Made by a program: the position numbers and the translations under genes
DNA from: Klebsiella michiganensis
Lineage (GTDB): Bacteria; Pseudomonadota; Gammaproteobacteria; Enterobacterales; Enterobacteriaceae
Length of the DNA: 64,000 nucleotides
Assembly (NCBI RefSeq): GCF_002925905.1
Contig: NZ_PRDB01000010.1
Span: forward strand, 62,001 to 126,000
Direction: 5' to 3'
Notes under the pieces: generated by a model
Told to the model about the DNA's origin: nothing
The model's database searches: none
The model's input: only the letters and a program-made list of their open reading frames with translations
In this document: positions 30,372-43,977 of the stretch, in pieces
How positions within the stretch are numbered: position 1 is the stretch's first letter
Layout: each line of letters starts with the position of its first letter

Positions 30372-30950
30372 TTAACGCGCGTTTTGCTTGATGAAATCGT
30401 GAATGCTGGTGTCCTGCGCCATATCGCTAATGGTATCGGTCATGACGCTATTAACCGCATCGGCGATATTTTTATTCGAGGCCTGGAAGGCGCCTTCAAC
30501 AGAGTAGCTGGCACGATAGTTTTTCGTCATCTTATTGCCGTTGGCGGCAGTGGCAACGATCGCAATATCGGCTTTGGTCGCAATGTTGTAACGCACGTTG
30601 CCCTGAGAAACGTCGGCGTACAGTTTATTCACAATGATTTGCAGATCCACGGCGCCGTTCGGGCCAATCATATAGCCACGCGAGGTCATCTGTTTCTCGA
30701 GCACTTCCTGCAACAGGAAGCGCAGGTCGCGGGAGGCGGTGAGCGTAACCTGTTGGTTATCGCGGGTGACTTTCGCCAGCGCCTGATCCGGACGCTGATC
30801 GGCGCCGTTAATGCTGACGGTCACGCCCATCAGGCTGGGATCCTGCTGTGGCAGGGTGATTTTCGGTGAAACATCAATGGTGGTCGGCGGAGTGGCGCAT
30901 CCGGCCAGCATAAACAGCGCGACCAAAGGAAAAAGAATTTTCTTAAACAT
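30372..30950 (-). CDS. yajG: Lipoprotein YajG
   Basis: An outer-membrane-type lipoprotein of 192 residues and unknown role. The signal peptide MFKKILFPLVALFMLAGCAT carries the lipobox LAGC. The rest matches E. coli YajG (SLMGVTVSINGADQRPDQAL, SRDLRFLLQEVLEKQMTSRG). The ATG at 30950 is chosen by the signal peptide; the frame runs 43 codons further upstream without one. It is the first gene of a yajG-ampG pair and is divergent from bolA. Confidence 0.95.
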   Translation of the reverse strand: MFKKILFPLVALFMLAGCATPPTTIDVSPKITLPQQDPSLMGVTVSINGADQRPDQALAKVTRDNQQVTLTASRDLRFLLQEVLEKQMTSRGYMIGPNGAVDLQIIVNKLYADVSQGNVRYNIATKADIAIVATAANGNKMTKNYRASYSVEGAFQASNKNIADAVNSVMTDTISDMAQDTSIHDFIKQNAR

Positions 30951-31255
30951 GTTCAGGGTCTCAACGCATGGTGGAGTGGTAATGAGGAAAATTCCCGCCA
31001 TCATAACATCGCCAACGGCAAGGGGAAGTGGCAACGCATGTAAATTCATCGCCTTGTGCGTTTTCTGTCCTGACTGCATCTCTTATCGCAACGCAGGCAG
31101 GGCTTTCAGGACACCGAACCACTAAAGCCGATACTTTTGCATGAAAATATCAGAGGAATGCTAATTTTTTGTTGTTTTCGCCCAATGGAAGCGGTAAAAG
31201 CGGCTAACATTTAAAGGGAATGGCGGCAATACAGCGTTGTCGGAGGAGAAAATTC

Positions 31256-31573
31256 ATGATGATACGTGAACAGATCGAAGCAAAACTTAGGGCAGCGTTC
31301 GACCCGGTGTATCTTGAAGTCGTGGATGAAAGCTATCGCCACAACGTTCCTGCGGGCTCTGAAAGTCATTTTAAAGTGGTGTTGGTGAGCGATCGCTTCC
31401 TTGGCGAGCGTTTTCTTAATCGTCACCGTATGATTTACGGAACGTTGACTGAGGAACTATCAAGCACCGTGCACGCTCTGGCGTTGCATACCTATACAAT
31501 CAAAGAGTGGGAAGGGCTACAGGATACCGTCTTTGCTTCTCCTCCTTGTCGCGGGGCTGGAAGTATCGCGTAG
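31256..31573 (+). CDS. bolA: BolA transcriptional regulator / Fe-S trafficking protein
   Basis: BolA is a stress and stationary-phase morphogene that binds DNA and partners with monothiol glutaredoxin (Grx4). The product has 105 residues. The conserved block [20 protein letters not shown] contains His and Ser residues typical of Bol[21 protein letters not shown] then [10 protein letters not shown] is the C-terminus. Start [15 protein letters not shown] has an excellent cggaggag site; the frame is open 12 codons further up. Confidence 0.97.
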   Translation: MMIREQIEAKLRAAFDPVYLEVVDESYRHNVPAGSESHFKVVLVSDRFLGERFLNRHRMIYGTLTEELSSTVHALALHTYTIKEWEGLQDTVFASPPCRGAGSIA

Positions 31574-33219
<1,646 letters not shown>

Positions 33220-33246
33220 TTTCGCCCCAAGGTTTAAGGTTTGAGC

Positions 33247-33282
33247 AAAAACCCGTTGCCGAAAGGCTGCGGGTTTTTTTAT
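33247..33282 (+). terminator. Terminator of tig
   Basis: AACCCG...CGGGTT with paired GCC and GGC inside a gaaa loop, followed by seven Ts, 27 bases after the tig stop. Confidence 0.9.
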
Positions 33283-33353
33283 TGCAATGATAGCCTTAGG
33301 ATGAGTGCGAAAAGGCGATTTCAGTGATAGCGTTACGACAAAAGATTGTTATG

Positions 33354-33382
33354 CTTGAATTATGGCGACGTCATCCCCATAA
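33354..33382 (+). promoter_or_regulatory. Sigma-32 (heat-shock) promoter of clpPX
   Basis: CTTGAA (33354-33359), a 15-base spacer and CCCCATAA (33375-33382) match the RpoH consensus CTTGAA/CCCCATNT. It lies in the 315-base gap between tig and clpP. The remainder of the gap (to 33534) holds only the untranslated leader. Confidence 0.8.
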
Positions 33383-33534
33383 CCGGGAGACGTAACTGCA
33401 TTGGCATAATCATGCGCCGTAATGAAGCGTGCATCTATGCACTTCTGCCCGACGGCAGAAATTCTGGCTGATAATCCGTCCGTAAGGTTACAATCAGTGC
33501 AGCGGTTTTTTTCAAATTAATCCAGGAGACGGAA

Positions 33535-34158
33535 ATGTCATACAGTGGCGAACGAGACAACTTTGCACCCCATATGGCCCTGGTGCCGATGGTCATTGAA
33601 CAGACCTCACGCGGCGAACGTTCATTTGATATTTACTCCCGTCTGCTCAAGGAGCGCGTCATTTTTCTGACCGGCCAGGTAGAAGACCACATGGCTAATC
33701 TGATCGTGGCGCAGATGCTGTTTCTGGAAGCGGAAAACCCGGAAAAAGATATCTATCTGTACATTAACTCTCCGGGCGGGGTGATTACCGCCGGGATGTC
33801 TATCTATGACACCATGCAGTTCATCAAGCCTGATGTGAGCACCATTTGTATGGGCCAGGCGGCCTCAATGGGCGCGTTCCTGCTGACCGCCGGGGCGAAA
33901 GGCAAGCGTTTCTGCCTGCCGAACTCCCGCGTGATGATTCACCAGCCGCTGGGCGGCTACCAGGGCCAGGCGACGGATATCGAAATCCACGCCCGCGAAA
34001 TCCTGAAAGTGAAAGGTCGCATGAATGAACTGATGGCACATCATACGGGTCAATCCCTTGAGCAGATCGAGCGCGATACCGAGCGCGATCGCTTCCTGTC
34101 TGCCTCAGAAGCAGTGGAATACGGCCTCGTTGACTCTATTTTGACTCATCGTAATTGA
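33535..34158 (+). CDS. clpP: ATP-dependent Clp protease proteolytic subunit
   Basis: The serine protease that forms the double heptameric chamber used with ClpX or ClpA. It has 207 residues including the short propeptide, as in E. coli. The catalytic Ser lies in [11 protein letters not shown] near 111, the His in [20 protein letters not shown] near 136 and the Asp in [12 protein letters not shown] near 185. It is followed by clpX after 132 bases in the same heat-shock operon. Confidence 0.99.
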   Translation: MSYSGERDNFAPHMALVPMVIEQTSRGERSFDIYSRLLKERVIFLTGQVEDHMANLIVAQMLFLEAENPEKDIYLYINSPGGVITAGMSIYDTMQFIKPDVSTICMGQAASMGAFLLTAGAKGKRFCLPNSRVMIHQPLGGYQGQATDIEIHAREILKVKGRMNELMAHHTGQSLEQIERDTERDRFLSASEAVEYGLVDSILTHRN

Positions 34159-34290
34159 TGCCCCAGGCGCAAGGGTGCCGCTATACTTGTTTGAAAGAGG
34201 GCGGCACAACGCTTCACAGCGGTTTGCGCCTGAGAATGGCATTTGCGTCGTCGTGTGCGGCACAAAGAACTTAATAAGAGGTTTGGACTC

Positions 34291-35565
34291 ATGACAGATA
34301 AACGCAAAGATGGTTCGGGCAAACTGTTGTACTGCTCTTTTTGCGGCAAAAGCCAGCATGAAGTGCGTAAGCTAATCGCCGGGCCATCCGTGTATATCTG
34401 CGACGAATGCGTTGATTTATGTAACGACATCATTCGCGAAGAAATTAAAGAAGTCGCGCCGCATCGCGAGCGCAGCGCGCTGCCGACGCCGCACGAAATT
34501 CGCCACCATCTGGACGATTACGTTATCGGCCAGGAGCCGGCGAAAAAAGTGCTGGCGGTGGCGGTATACAATCACTACAAACGTCTGCGCAATGGCGACA
34601 CCAGCAACGGCGTTGAACTGGGCAAAAGTAACATTCTGCTAATCGGGCCGACCGGTTCCGGTAAAACGCTGCTGGCGGAAACGCTCGCGCGCCTGCTGGA
34701 TGTGCCTTTCACCATGGCGGATGCCACCACCCTGACCGAAGCCGGCTACGTGGGTGAAGACGTTGAGAACATCATCCAGAAGCTGCTGCAGAAGTGCGAC
34801 TACGACGTACAGAAAGCCCAGCGCGGTATCGTCTACATTGATGAAATCGACAAAATTTCCCGTAAATCGGATAACCCGTCGATCACTCGCGATGTTTCCG
34901 GCGAAGGCGTGCAGCAGGCGCTGCTGAAGCTTATTGAAGGTACCGTTGCCGCGGTTCCGCCGCAGGGCGGGCGTAAGCATCCGCAGCAGGAGTTCCTGCA
35001 GGTTGATACCTCTAAGATCCTGTTCATCTGCGGCGGCGCCTTTGCCGGTCTGGATAAGGTCATTTCCCACCGTGTTGAAACCGGTTCAGGTATTGGTTTC
35101 GGCGCGACGGTCAAGGCGAAGTCTGACAAAGCCAGCGAAGGCGAGTTGCTGTCTCAGGTTGAGCCGGAAGATCTGATCAAGTTTGGCCTGATTCCTGAGT
35201 TCATCGGTCGTCTGCCGGTTGTGGCGACCCTGAGCGAGCTGAGCGAAGAAGCGCTGATTCAGATCCTCAAAGAGCCGAAAAACGCCCTGACCAAGCAGTA
35301 TCAGGCGCTGTTCAGCCTGGAAGGCGCTGAGCTGGAATTCCGCGACGAAGCGCTGGACGCTATCGCTAAGAAAGCGATGGCGCGTAAAACCGGGGCTCGC
35401 GGTCTGCGTTCTATCGTTGAAGCCGCGCTGCTTGATACCATGTACGATCTTCCGTCAATGGAAGACGTAGAAAAAGTGGTCATTGACGCTTCGGTTATCG
35501 ATGGCCAGAGCAAGCCGCTGCTGATTTACGGCAAACCGGAAGCGCAGCAGGCATCTGGTGAATAA
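34291..35565 (+). CDS. clpX: ClpXP protease ATPase subunit ClpX
   Basis: An AAA+ unfoldase that feeds ssrA-tagged and other substrates to ClpP. It has 424 residues. The N-terminal zinc-binding domain carries Cys pairs ([14 protein letters not shown] and [11 protein letters not shown]). Walker A is [12 protein letters not shown] near 120, the pore loop GYVGEDVE near 153 and Walker [13 protein letters not shown] near 182. The IGF loop (SGIGFG) that docks on ClpP and the sensor [10 protein letters not shown] near 370 are also present. The ATG at 34291 matches the family; an in-frame extension upstream lacks support. Confidence 0.99.
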   Translation: MTDKRKDGSGKLLYCSFCGKSQHEVRKLIAGPSVYICDECVDLCNDIIREEIKEVAPHRERSALPTPHEIRHHLDDYVIGQEPAKKVLAVAVYNHYKRLRNGDTSNGVELGKSNILLIGPTGSGKTLLAETLARLLDVPFTMADATTLTEAGYVGEDVENIIQKLLQKCDYDVQKAQRGIVYIDEIDKISRKSDNPSITRDVSGEGVQQALLKLIEGTVAAVPPQGGRKHPQQEFLQVDTSKILFICGGAFAGLDKVISHRVETGSGIGFGATVKAKSDKASEGELLSQVEPEDLIKFGLIPEFIGRLPVVATLSELSEEALIQILKEPKNALTKQYQALFSLEGAELEFRDEALDAIAKKAMARKTGARGLRSIVEAALLDTMYDLPSMEDVEKVVIDASVIDGQSKPLLIYGKPEAQQASGE

Positions 35566-35592
35566 TTAACCATTTTGCTCAAGCAGTTAACA

Positions 35593-35625
35593 AAAAGGGG
35601 GGATTTTATCTCCCCTTTTATTTTT
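35593..35625 (+). terminator. Terminator of clpX
   Basis: AAAAGGGG-ggattttatc-TCCCCTTTT followed by ATTTTTC, 27 bases past the clpX stop. Confidence 0.85.
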
Positions 35626-35639
35626 CCTGCATTCCCGCC

Positions 35640-35668
35640 GTTGAATGTATGGAATACATCCCCATATA
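35640..35668 (+). promoter_or_regulatory. Sigma-32 promoter of lon
   Basis: GTTGAA (35640-35645), a 14-base spacer and CCCCATATA (35660-35668). This reproduces the known E. coli lon heat-shock promoter almost exactly, about 80 bases before the ATG. Confidence 0.85.
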
Positions 35669-35748
35669 CTGGTTTACATATTAACGGCGACGCGTCGTTG
35701 AGTTGCGTCGTCGGCTACCTGGCGGACTTTAAACTAAGAGAGAGCTCT

Positions 35749-38103
35749 ATGAATCCTGAGCGTTCTGAACGCATTGAAATCCCCGTATTGCCGTTGCGCG
35801 ATGTGGTGGTTTATCCGCACATGGTCATACCCCTGTTTGTAGGGCGGGAAAAATCTATCCGTTGCCTCGAAGCAGCCATGGATCATGATAAAAAAATCAT
35901 GCTGGTTGCGCAGAAAGAAGCCTCGACGGATGAGCCGGGTGTAAACGATCTTTTCACCGTCGGGACCGTGGCGTCTATTTTGCAAATGCTGAAGCTACCG
36001 GACGGTACTGTCAAAGTGCTGGTCGAAGGTTTGCAGCGCGCGCGCATCTCTGCGCTGTCTGATAACGGTGAGCATTTTTCGGCGAAGGCTGAATATCTTG
36101 AATCGCCGGCCATTGACGAACGCGAGCAGGAAGTGCTGGTTCGTACGGCCATCAGCCAGTTTGAAGGCTACATCAAGCTGAACAAGAAAATCCCACCGGA
36201 AGTGCTGACGTCGCTGAATAGCATTGACGATCCGGCGCGCCTGGCGGATACCATCGCTGCGCATATGCCGCTGAAGCTGGCGGACAAACAGTCCGTGCTG
36301 GAGATGTCCGACGTTAACGAACGTCTGGAATATCTGATGGCGATGATGGAGTCGGAAATCGATCTGCTGCAGGTTGAGAAGCGCATTCGCAACCGCGTGA
36401 AAAAACAGATGGAGAAATCTCAGCGCGAGTACTATCTGAATGAGCAAATGAAAGCCATTCAAAAAGAGCTCGGCGAGATGGACGACGCCCCGGACGAGAA
36501 CGAAGCGCTGAAGCGTAAGATCGACGCGGCGAAAATGCCGAAAGAGGCAAAAGAGAAAACCGAAGCGGAACTGCAGAAGCTGAAAATGATGTCCCCGATG
36601 TCGGCGGAAGCGACCGTCGTTCGCGGCTACATCGACTGGATGGTGCAGGTACCGTGGAACGCCCGCAGCAAGGTCAAAAAAGACCTGCGTCAGGCTCAGG
36701 AGATCCTCGACACCGACCACTACGGCCTCGAGCGCGTGAAGGATCGTATTCTTGAGTACCTCGCGGTGCAGAGCCGTGTTAACAAGCTCAAAGGGCCGAT
36801 CCTGTGCCTGGTTGGGCCTCCGGGGGTCGGTAAAACCTCTCTCGGCCAGTCCATCGCCAAAGCCACCGGACGTAAGTACGTGCGTATGGCGCTGGGCGGC
36901 GTGCGCGATGAAGCGGAAATCCGCGGTCACCGTCGTACCTATATTGGCTCAATGCCGGGCAAACTGATCCAGAAAATGGCCAAAGTGGGCGTTAAAAACC
37001 CGCTGTTCTTACTGGATGAGATCGACAAGATGTCTTCGGACATGCGAGGCGATCCGGCCTCGGCGCTGCTGGAGGTGTTGGATCCGGAACAGAACGTGGC
37101 CTTTAACGATCACTATCTGGAAGTGGATTACGATCTCAGCGACGTGATGTTTGTCGCGACCTCCAACTCCATGAACATTCCGGCGCCGCTGCTGGATCGT
37201 ATGGAAGTGATCCGTCTTTCCGGCTACACCGAAGATGAGAAGCTGAACATCGCCAAACGCCACCTGCTGTCAAAACAGATTGAGCGTAACGCGCTCAAAA
37301 AAGGCGAGCTGACGGTGGATGACAGCGCGATTATCGGCATTATCCGCTACTACACGCGTGAAGCGGGCGTGCGTGGTCTGGAGCGCGAAATCTCGAAACT
37401 GTGCCGTAAGGCGGTAAAACAGCTGCTGCTGGATAAATCGCTGAAGCACATCGAGATTAACGGCGACAACCTGCATGACTTCCTTGGCGTGCAGCGCTAT
37501 GACTATGGCCGGGCGGATAGCGAAAACCGCGTGGGTCAGGTGACGGGTCTGGCATGGACGGAAGTGGGCGGCGATCTGCTGACCATTGAAACCGCCTGCG
37601 TTCCGGGCAAAGGCAAGCTGACCTATACCGGTTCACTGGGTGAGGTGATGCAGGAGTCCATCCAGGCTGCGCTGACCGTGGTGCGTTCGCGTGCGGATAA
37701 GCTGGGTATCAACTCAGACTTTTACGAAAAACGCGATATTCACGTGCACGTACCGGAAGGCGCTACGCCGAAAGATGGCCCAAGCGCAGGTATCGCGATG
37801 TGTACCGCGCTGGTTTCCTGTCTGACGGGCAATCCGGTGCGCGCCGATGTGGCGATGACCGGGGAAATTACCCTCCGTGGCCAGGTGTTGCCAATCGGTG
37901 GTCTGAAGGAAAAACTGCTGGCCGCGCACCGCGGCGGCATTAAGACTGTTCTGATTCCTGATGAAAACAAACGTGACCTTGAAGAAATTCCAGATAACGT
38001 TATCGCCGATTTAGATATCCATCCGGTGAAACGAATCGAGGAAGTTCTGGCACTTGCACTGCAGAACGAGCCGTTTGGTATGGAAGTCGTCACGGCAAAA
38101 TAG
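35749..38103 (+). CDS. lon: ATP-dependent protease Lon
   Basis: Lon degrades misfolded proteins and regulators such as SulA and RcsA in the cytosol. The product has 784 residues, as in E. coli. The substrate-binding N domain begins [20 protein letters not shown]. The AAA+ module has Walker [16 protein letters not shown] near 356 and Walker [14 protein letters not shown] near 418. The catalytic Ser-Lys dyad lies in [17 protein letters not shown] near 679 and [14 protein letters not shown] near 722. The ATG at 35749 follows agagag; the frame is open 58 codons further upstream but covers the promoter. Confidence 0.99.
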   Translation: MNPERSERIEIPVLPLRDVVVYPHMVIPLFVGREKSIRCLEAAMDHDKKIMLVAQKEASTDEPGVNDLFTVGTVASILQMLKLPDGTVKVLVEGLQRARISALSDNGEHFSAKAEYLESPAIDEREQEVLVRTAISQFEGYIKLNKKIPPEVLTSLNSIDDPARLADTIAAHMPLKLADKQSVLEMSDVNERLEYLMAMMESEIDLLQVEKRIRNRVKKQMEKSQREYYLNEQMKAIQKELGEMDDAPDENEALKRKIDAAKMPKEAKEKTEAELQKLKMMSPMSAEATVVRGYIDWMVQVPWNARSKVKKDLRQAQEILDTDHYGLERVKDRILEYLAVQSRVNKLKGPILCLVGPPGVGKTSLGQSIAKATGRKYVRMALGGVRDEAEIRGHRRTYIGSMPGKLIQKMAKVGVKNPLFLLDEIDKMSSDMRGDPASALLEVLDPEQNVAFNDHYLEVDYDLSDVMFVATSNSMNIPAPLLDRMEVIRLSGYTEDEKLNIAKRHLLSKQIERNALKKGELTVDDSAIIGIIRYYTREAGVRGLEREISKLCRKAVKQLLLDKSLKHIEINGDNLHDFLGVQRYDYGRADSENRVGQVTGLAWTEVGGDLLTIETACVPGKGKLTYTGSLGEVMQESIQAALTVVRSRADKLGINSDFYEKRDIHVHVPEGATPKDGPSAGIAMCTALVSCLTGNPVRADVAMTGEITLRGQVLPIGGLKEKLLAAHRGGIKTVLIPDENKRDLEEIPDNVIADLDIHPVKRIEEVLALALQNEPFGMEVVTAK

Positions 38104-38135
38104 TGATTTCGCGCAAATTGCGCTAAGAAAAATAG

Positions 38136-38172
38136 GGCTGGTAAGTAAATTCGTACTTGCCAGCCTTTTTTT
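38136..38172 (+). terminator. Terminator of lon
   Basis: GGCTGGTAAGTA-aattcg-TACTTGCCAGCC followed by seven Ts, 33 bases past the lon stop. Confidence 0.9.
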
Positions 38173-38311
38173 GTGTAGCTAACTTAGATCGCTGGCAGGG
38201 GGGTCAATTACAACTCTGTTGTAAGGGCATGACAGTCCTGATATAACTGCTGCGCGGTCGCGCCACGAAGGATTCTGGTGCGATATAAATTATAAAGAGA
38301 GGAAGAGAACA

Positions 38312-38584
38312 GTGAATAAATCTCAACTGATTGACAAAATTGCTGCCGGTGCGGACATTTCTAAAGCCGCAGCTGGACGTGCGTTAGATGCTTTAATCGC
38401 TTCTGTTACTGAATCTCTGCAGGCTGGGGATGACGTTGCGCTGGTAGGGTTTGGTACTTTTGCTGTTAAAGAGCGCGCTGCCCGTACCGGTCGCAATCCG
38501 CAAACAGGCAAAGAAATCACCATTGCTGCTGCTAAAGTACCGGGTTTCCGTGCAGGTAAAGCGCTGAAAGACGCGGTAAACTGA
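38312..38584 (+). CDS. hupB: DNA-binding protein HU-beta
   Basis: A nucleoid-associated protein that binds and bends DNA as a heterodimer with HU-alpha or as a homodimer. It has 90 residues, begins [20 protein letters not shown] and carries the beta-arm signature [21 protein letters not shown] Shine-Dalgarno (agagagga) lies upstream. A supplementary hairpin terminator follows. The position between lon and ppiD is conserved. Confidence 0.99.
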   Translation: MNKSQLIDKIAAGADISKAAAGRALDALIASVTESLQAGDDVALVGFGTFAVKERAARTGRNPQTGKEITIAAAKVPGFRAGKALKDAVN

Positions 38585-38618
38585 TCGACTTCCCCACTGG
38601 GGTCTGTGACGAAGTACA

Positions 38619-38647
38619 AGGGCGCATCGTAAGATGTGCCTTTTTTA
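38619..38647 (+). terminator. Terminator of hupB
   Basis: GGCGCATC-gtaa-GATGTGCC followed by six Ts and ATTT. Confidence 0.9.
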
Positions 38648-38797
38648 TTTGCCAGAATGAGACTTAATGTGACTTTATACGCACTTGTGGGCTGACAATC
38701 ACCCCGTTTTCTTGTCAAAATACGTCCTCACGCGCGGCGGCCATCACATGCTATGCTGCGCGAGCTAAAGTCATCTACAGCGGAGCGTTGTTACACC

Positions 38798-40672
38798 ATG
38801 ATGGACAACCTACGCACGGCCGCCAACAGCGTCGTGCTCAAGATTATTTTCGGTATCATTATCGTCTCGTTCATTTTGACCGGGGTGAGTGGTTACCTGA
38901 TTGGCGGTGGTAACAACTATGCCGCAAAAGTTAATGACCAGGAGATTGGTCGCGCACAGTTTGAAAATGCCGTTGCCAGCGAGCGTAATCGCATGCAGCA
39001 GCAGCTTGGCGACCAGTTCTCAGAACTGGCGGCCAATGAAAATTACATGAAGACCATGCGTCAGCAGGTGCTGAACCGTCTGATTGACGAGGCGCTACTC
39101 GATCAGTATGCCCGCGAGCTGGGTCTCAACATCAGCGACGACCAGGTGAAGCAGGCTATCTTCCAGACCCAGGCTTTCCAGGCGGATGGCAAATTTGATA
39201 ACGAGCGCTTCAGCCGTATTGTTAATCAGATGGGGATGACGACGGATCAGTACGCGCAGGCGCTTCGTAATCAGCTGACGACTCAGCAACTGATCAACGC
39301 CGTAGCCGGTACCGACTTTATGCTGCCGGGCGAATCCGACCAGCTGGCGGCGCTGGTTTCTCAACAGCGCGTCGTCCGTGAAGCCACTCTCGACGTGAAC
39401 GCGCTGGCGGCGAAGCAAACCGCAACCGACGATGAAATCAACGCGTTCTACCAGCAGAACCAGGCGCGTTTTATGGCGCCTGAGCAGTTCCGCGTCAGCT
39501 ACATCAAGCTGGACGCTGCCAGCATGCAGGAAAACGTCTCTGACGAAGAAATTCAGTCATGGTACGACCAGCATCAGGATCAGTTCACTCAGCCGCAGCG
39601 TAACCGCTACAGCATCATCCAGACCAAAACCGAAGCGGATGCGCAGGCGGTGCTTGATGAGCTGAAGAAAGGTGCTGACTTCGCCACGCTGGCCAAAGAA
39701 AAATCAACCGACATTATCTCTGCCCGCAACGGCGGTGATATGGGGTGGCTGGAAGATGCGGCGACTGTGCCAGAGCTGAAAGAGGCCGGTCTGAAAGAAA
39801 AAGGCCAGCTTTCTGGCGTAATTAAATCCTCCGTTGGGTTCCTGGTTGCCCGCCTGGACGATGTTCAGGCAGCACAGGTTAAACCACTGGCTGAGGTTCG
39901 CGACGATATTGCGGCGAAAGTGAAGCAGGAAAAAGCCCTGGATGCGTACTATGCCCTGCAGCAGAAAGTGAGCGACGCGGCGAGCAACGATAACGAGTCG
40001 CTGGCGGGCGCAGCCCAGGTTGCCGGCCTCAAAGTGGTTGAAACCGGCTGGTTTGGCCGCGACAGCCTGCCGCAAGAGCTGAATTTCAAGCCGGTCTCTG
40101 AAGCTATCTTCAACGGCGGCCTGGTGGGCGAAAACGGCACGCCGGGAAGCAACTCCGATATCATCACCGTCGACGGCGATCGCGCGTTTGTTCTGCGCAT
40201 CAGCGAGCATAAACCGGAAGCGGTGAAACCGCTGGCGGATGTTAAAGCGCAGGTGAGCGATATTGTTAAGCACACGAAAGCGGAACAGCAGGCGAAGCTG
40301 GATGCCGACAAGCTGCTGACGGCCCTGAAAGAGGGCAAAGGCGATGAAGCGATGAAAGCCGCAGGCCTGAGCTTTGGTGCGCCGCAGACGCTGTCACGCA
40401 CCGGTCAGGAAGCGCTGAGCCAGTCTGTCTTTGCACTTCCGCTGCCGCAGGCGGGTAAGCCAAGCTACGGCGTGGGCTCCGATCTGCAGGGCAACGTGGT
40501 GCTGCTGGCGCTGGACGAAGTGAAAGCGGGTACGATGCCGGAAGAGCAGAAAAAAGCGATGATTCAGGGGATCACCCAGAATAACGCCCAGATCGCTTTC
40601 GAAGCGCTGATGAGCAACCTGCGTAAAGCGGCGAAAATTAAGCTCGGCGACATTATCGATCAGCAACAATAA
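38798..40672 (+). CDS. ppiD: Periplasmic folding chaperone PpiD
   Basis: An inner-membrane-anchored parvulin-like chaperone that works near the Sec translocon on proteins emerging into the periplasm. The product has 624 residues. The single N-terminal transmembrane helix is VVLKIIFGIIIVSFILTGVS (about 12-31). A SurA-like helical region follows, then a parvulin domain near 265-360 (NRYSIIQTKTEADAQAVLDE, GGDMGWLEDAATVPELKEAG) and a C-terminal domain. The start MMDNLRTAANS matches the family; 15 extra codons upstream are open but unsupported. Confidence 0.97.
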   Translation: MMDNLRTAANSVVLKIIFGIIIVSFILTGVSGYLIGGGNNYAAKVNDQEIGRAQFENAVASERNRMQQQLGDQFSELAANENYMKTMRQQVLNRLIDEALLDQYARELGLNISDDQVKQAIFQTQAFQADGKFDNERFSRIVNQMGMTTDQYAQALRNQLTTQQLINAVAGTDFMLPGESDQLAALVSQQRVVREATLDVNALAAKQTATDDEINAFYQQNQARFMAPEQFRVSYIKLDAASMQENVSDEEIQSWYDQHQDQFTQPQRNRYSIIQTKTEADAQAVLDELKKGADFATLAKEKSTDIISARNGGDMGWLEDAATVPELKEAGLKEKGQLSGVIKSSVGFLVARLDDVQAAQVKPLAEVRDDIAAKVKQEKALDAYYALQQKVSDAASNDNESLAGAAQVAGLKVVETGWFGRDSLPQELNFKPVSEAIFNGGLVGENGTPGSNSDIITVDGDRAFVLRISEHKPEAVKPLADVKAQVSDIVKHTKAEQQAKLDADKLLTALKEGKGDEAMKAAGLSFGAPQTLSRTGQEALSQSVFALPLPQAGKPSYGVGSDLQGNVVLLALDEVKAGTMPEEQKKAMIQGITQNNAQIAFEALMSNLRKAAKIKLGDIIDQQQ

Positions 40673-40700
40673 TTACGTGCTGCTTCGCAAAAGCAAGTAA

Positions 40701-41186
<486 letters not shown>

Positions 41187-41296
41187 ATTTTCAGCGAAAG
41201 TTTGCACAGTCGTCATTATTTGCCAGACTGAAGAGGTCATGCCAGTGGTGTGACCTCTGACCTCAAAACAACAATTAAAGATAAGGCATTTGCGCT

Positions 41297-42927
<1,631 letters not shown>

Positions 42928-42947
42928 CAACGTTCCCTGAGAAAAAA

Positions 42948-42971
42948 CGACAGCACCAGAGAGTGCTGTCG
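42948..42971 (+). terminator. Hairpin after the IS transposase
   Basis: CGACAGCAC-cagaga-GTGCTGTCG is a 9-bp stem 20 bases past the transposase stop. It is preceded by an A-run and lacks a long T-tract. It probably ends the transposase mRNA or shields it from outside transcription. Confidence 0.6.
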
Positions 42972-43023
42972 TTGGTGTGCCTGTCATCCGGGAGCCGGAG
43001 AAAGTATCGGCAACTAAAAATGG

Positions 43024-43029
43024 TTGCAG
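43024..43029 (+). promoter_or_regulatory. -35 half of the circle-junction promoter of the IS
   Basis: TTGCAG at the right end. It is unused in the integrated form because its downstream partner (TATGAT) is at the other end of the element. Confidence 0.7.
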
Positions 43030-43044
43030 GCGTTCACAGTATCT

Positions 43045-43215
43045 ACGTTTCCTTAGCTGTCTGCGATCCGGTAGCGCGGGCAGGCGCATCGCGCCGCCCC
43101 CGTGAGCAAGCGCACAGAAAGTGGCAGAACTTCCCCGAAAGCGCTTCTGCGTATCTGACCGGGCTATGCATCGTGAGCCGCCTGCGATCCCGCCGCGCCG
43201 CCGGGAAGTAACCGG
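43045..43215. other. Displaced right flank of the REP region, before queC
   Basis: The sequence after the element continues the interrupted REP (ACGTTTCCTT...) and contains further GC-rich palindromic text, such as gcgggcaggcgcatcgcgcc, up to the queC stop. No gene is seen. A 5' to 3' frame here is a shadow. Confidence 0.5.
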
Positions 43216-43911
43216 TTACTGGAGCCCGGTTTTCTGCTTCATCACCGTCATCACCCCAACCTTATCGCCCAGATACTGGCTCAGCCCGTTGGCGCGGAGG
43301 TTACAGGCGGCGCACTGCCCGCAGCCGTCGCCTTTAATGCCGTTATAGCAGGTGAGGGTTTCATGGCGCACCAGGTCGAGCTGGCCCCAGTAATCGGCCA
43401 GGGCCCACGTTTCGGCTTTGTTAAGCCACATTAGCGGCGTCTCAAAGCGAATATCTTTCGCCATACCGAGGCTGACGGCATGGTGCAGCGCTTTCACGAA
43501 CTCGTCGCGGCAGTCCGGGTAGCCCGAAAAGTCGGTCTCGCAAACGCCGGTGATAATAGCTTCCGCCTTCACCTGATACGCGTAAATGGCCGTCAGGGTT
43601 AAAAACAGAATGTTGCGCCCGGGTACGAAGGTATTCGGAATGCCGCTGGCGTCCGGTTCATAATCCGGAACCGGAATGCTATCGCGGGTCAGGCTGCTGA
43701 CCGCCAGTTCGTTAAGCAGGGTGACATCAAGGACTTTATGGGCCACGGCCCCCAGCTTTAGCGCCAGTTCGCGAGCAACGTCAATCTCCGCGCGATGACG
43801 TTGGCCATAATCAAAAGTGACGCAATGCACTTCATCATACTGTTGCAGAGCCTGCACCAGGCAGGTCGTCGAATCTTGTCCTCCGCTGAAGACAACTACG
43901 GCGCGTTTCAT
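43216..43911 (-). CDS. queC: 7-cyano-7-deazaguanine synthase
   Basis: QueC converts 7-carboxy-7-deazaguanine to preQ0 with ATP and ammonia in queuosine synthesis. The product has 231 residues, as in E. coli. The PP-loop ATP motif [13 protein letters not shown] lies at 6-18. The C-terminal zinc-binding Cys cluster is [19 protein letters not shown] near 188-206. The start MKRAVVV at 43911 is by alignment; five extra codons are open upstream. Confidence 0.97.
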   Translation of the reverse strand: MKRAVVVFSGGQDSTTCLVQALQQYDEVHCVTFDYGQRHRAEIDVARELALKLGAVAHKVLDVTLLNELAVSSLTRDSIPVPDYEPDASGIPNTFVPGRNILFLTLTAIYAYQVKAEAIITGVCETDFSGYPDCRDEFVKALHHAVSLGMAKDIRFETPLMWLNKAETWALADYWGQLDLVRHETLTCYNGIKGDGCGQCAACNLRANGLSQYLGDKVGVMTVMKQKTGLQ

Positions 43912-43977
43912 GGTAATTCCTGACAATCGAAGTGAGGCGCATATGGTAGCGCCTGATGAACGTGACCACCAGCCCCG

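Noticed and set aside
43909..43977. PreQ1 riboswitch upstream of queC
   Set aside because: The 66-base gap shows no preQ1 aptamer-like hairpin with an A-rich tail.
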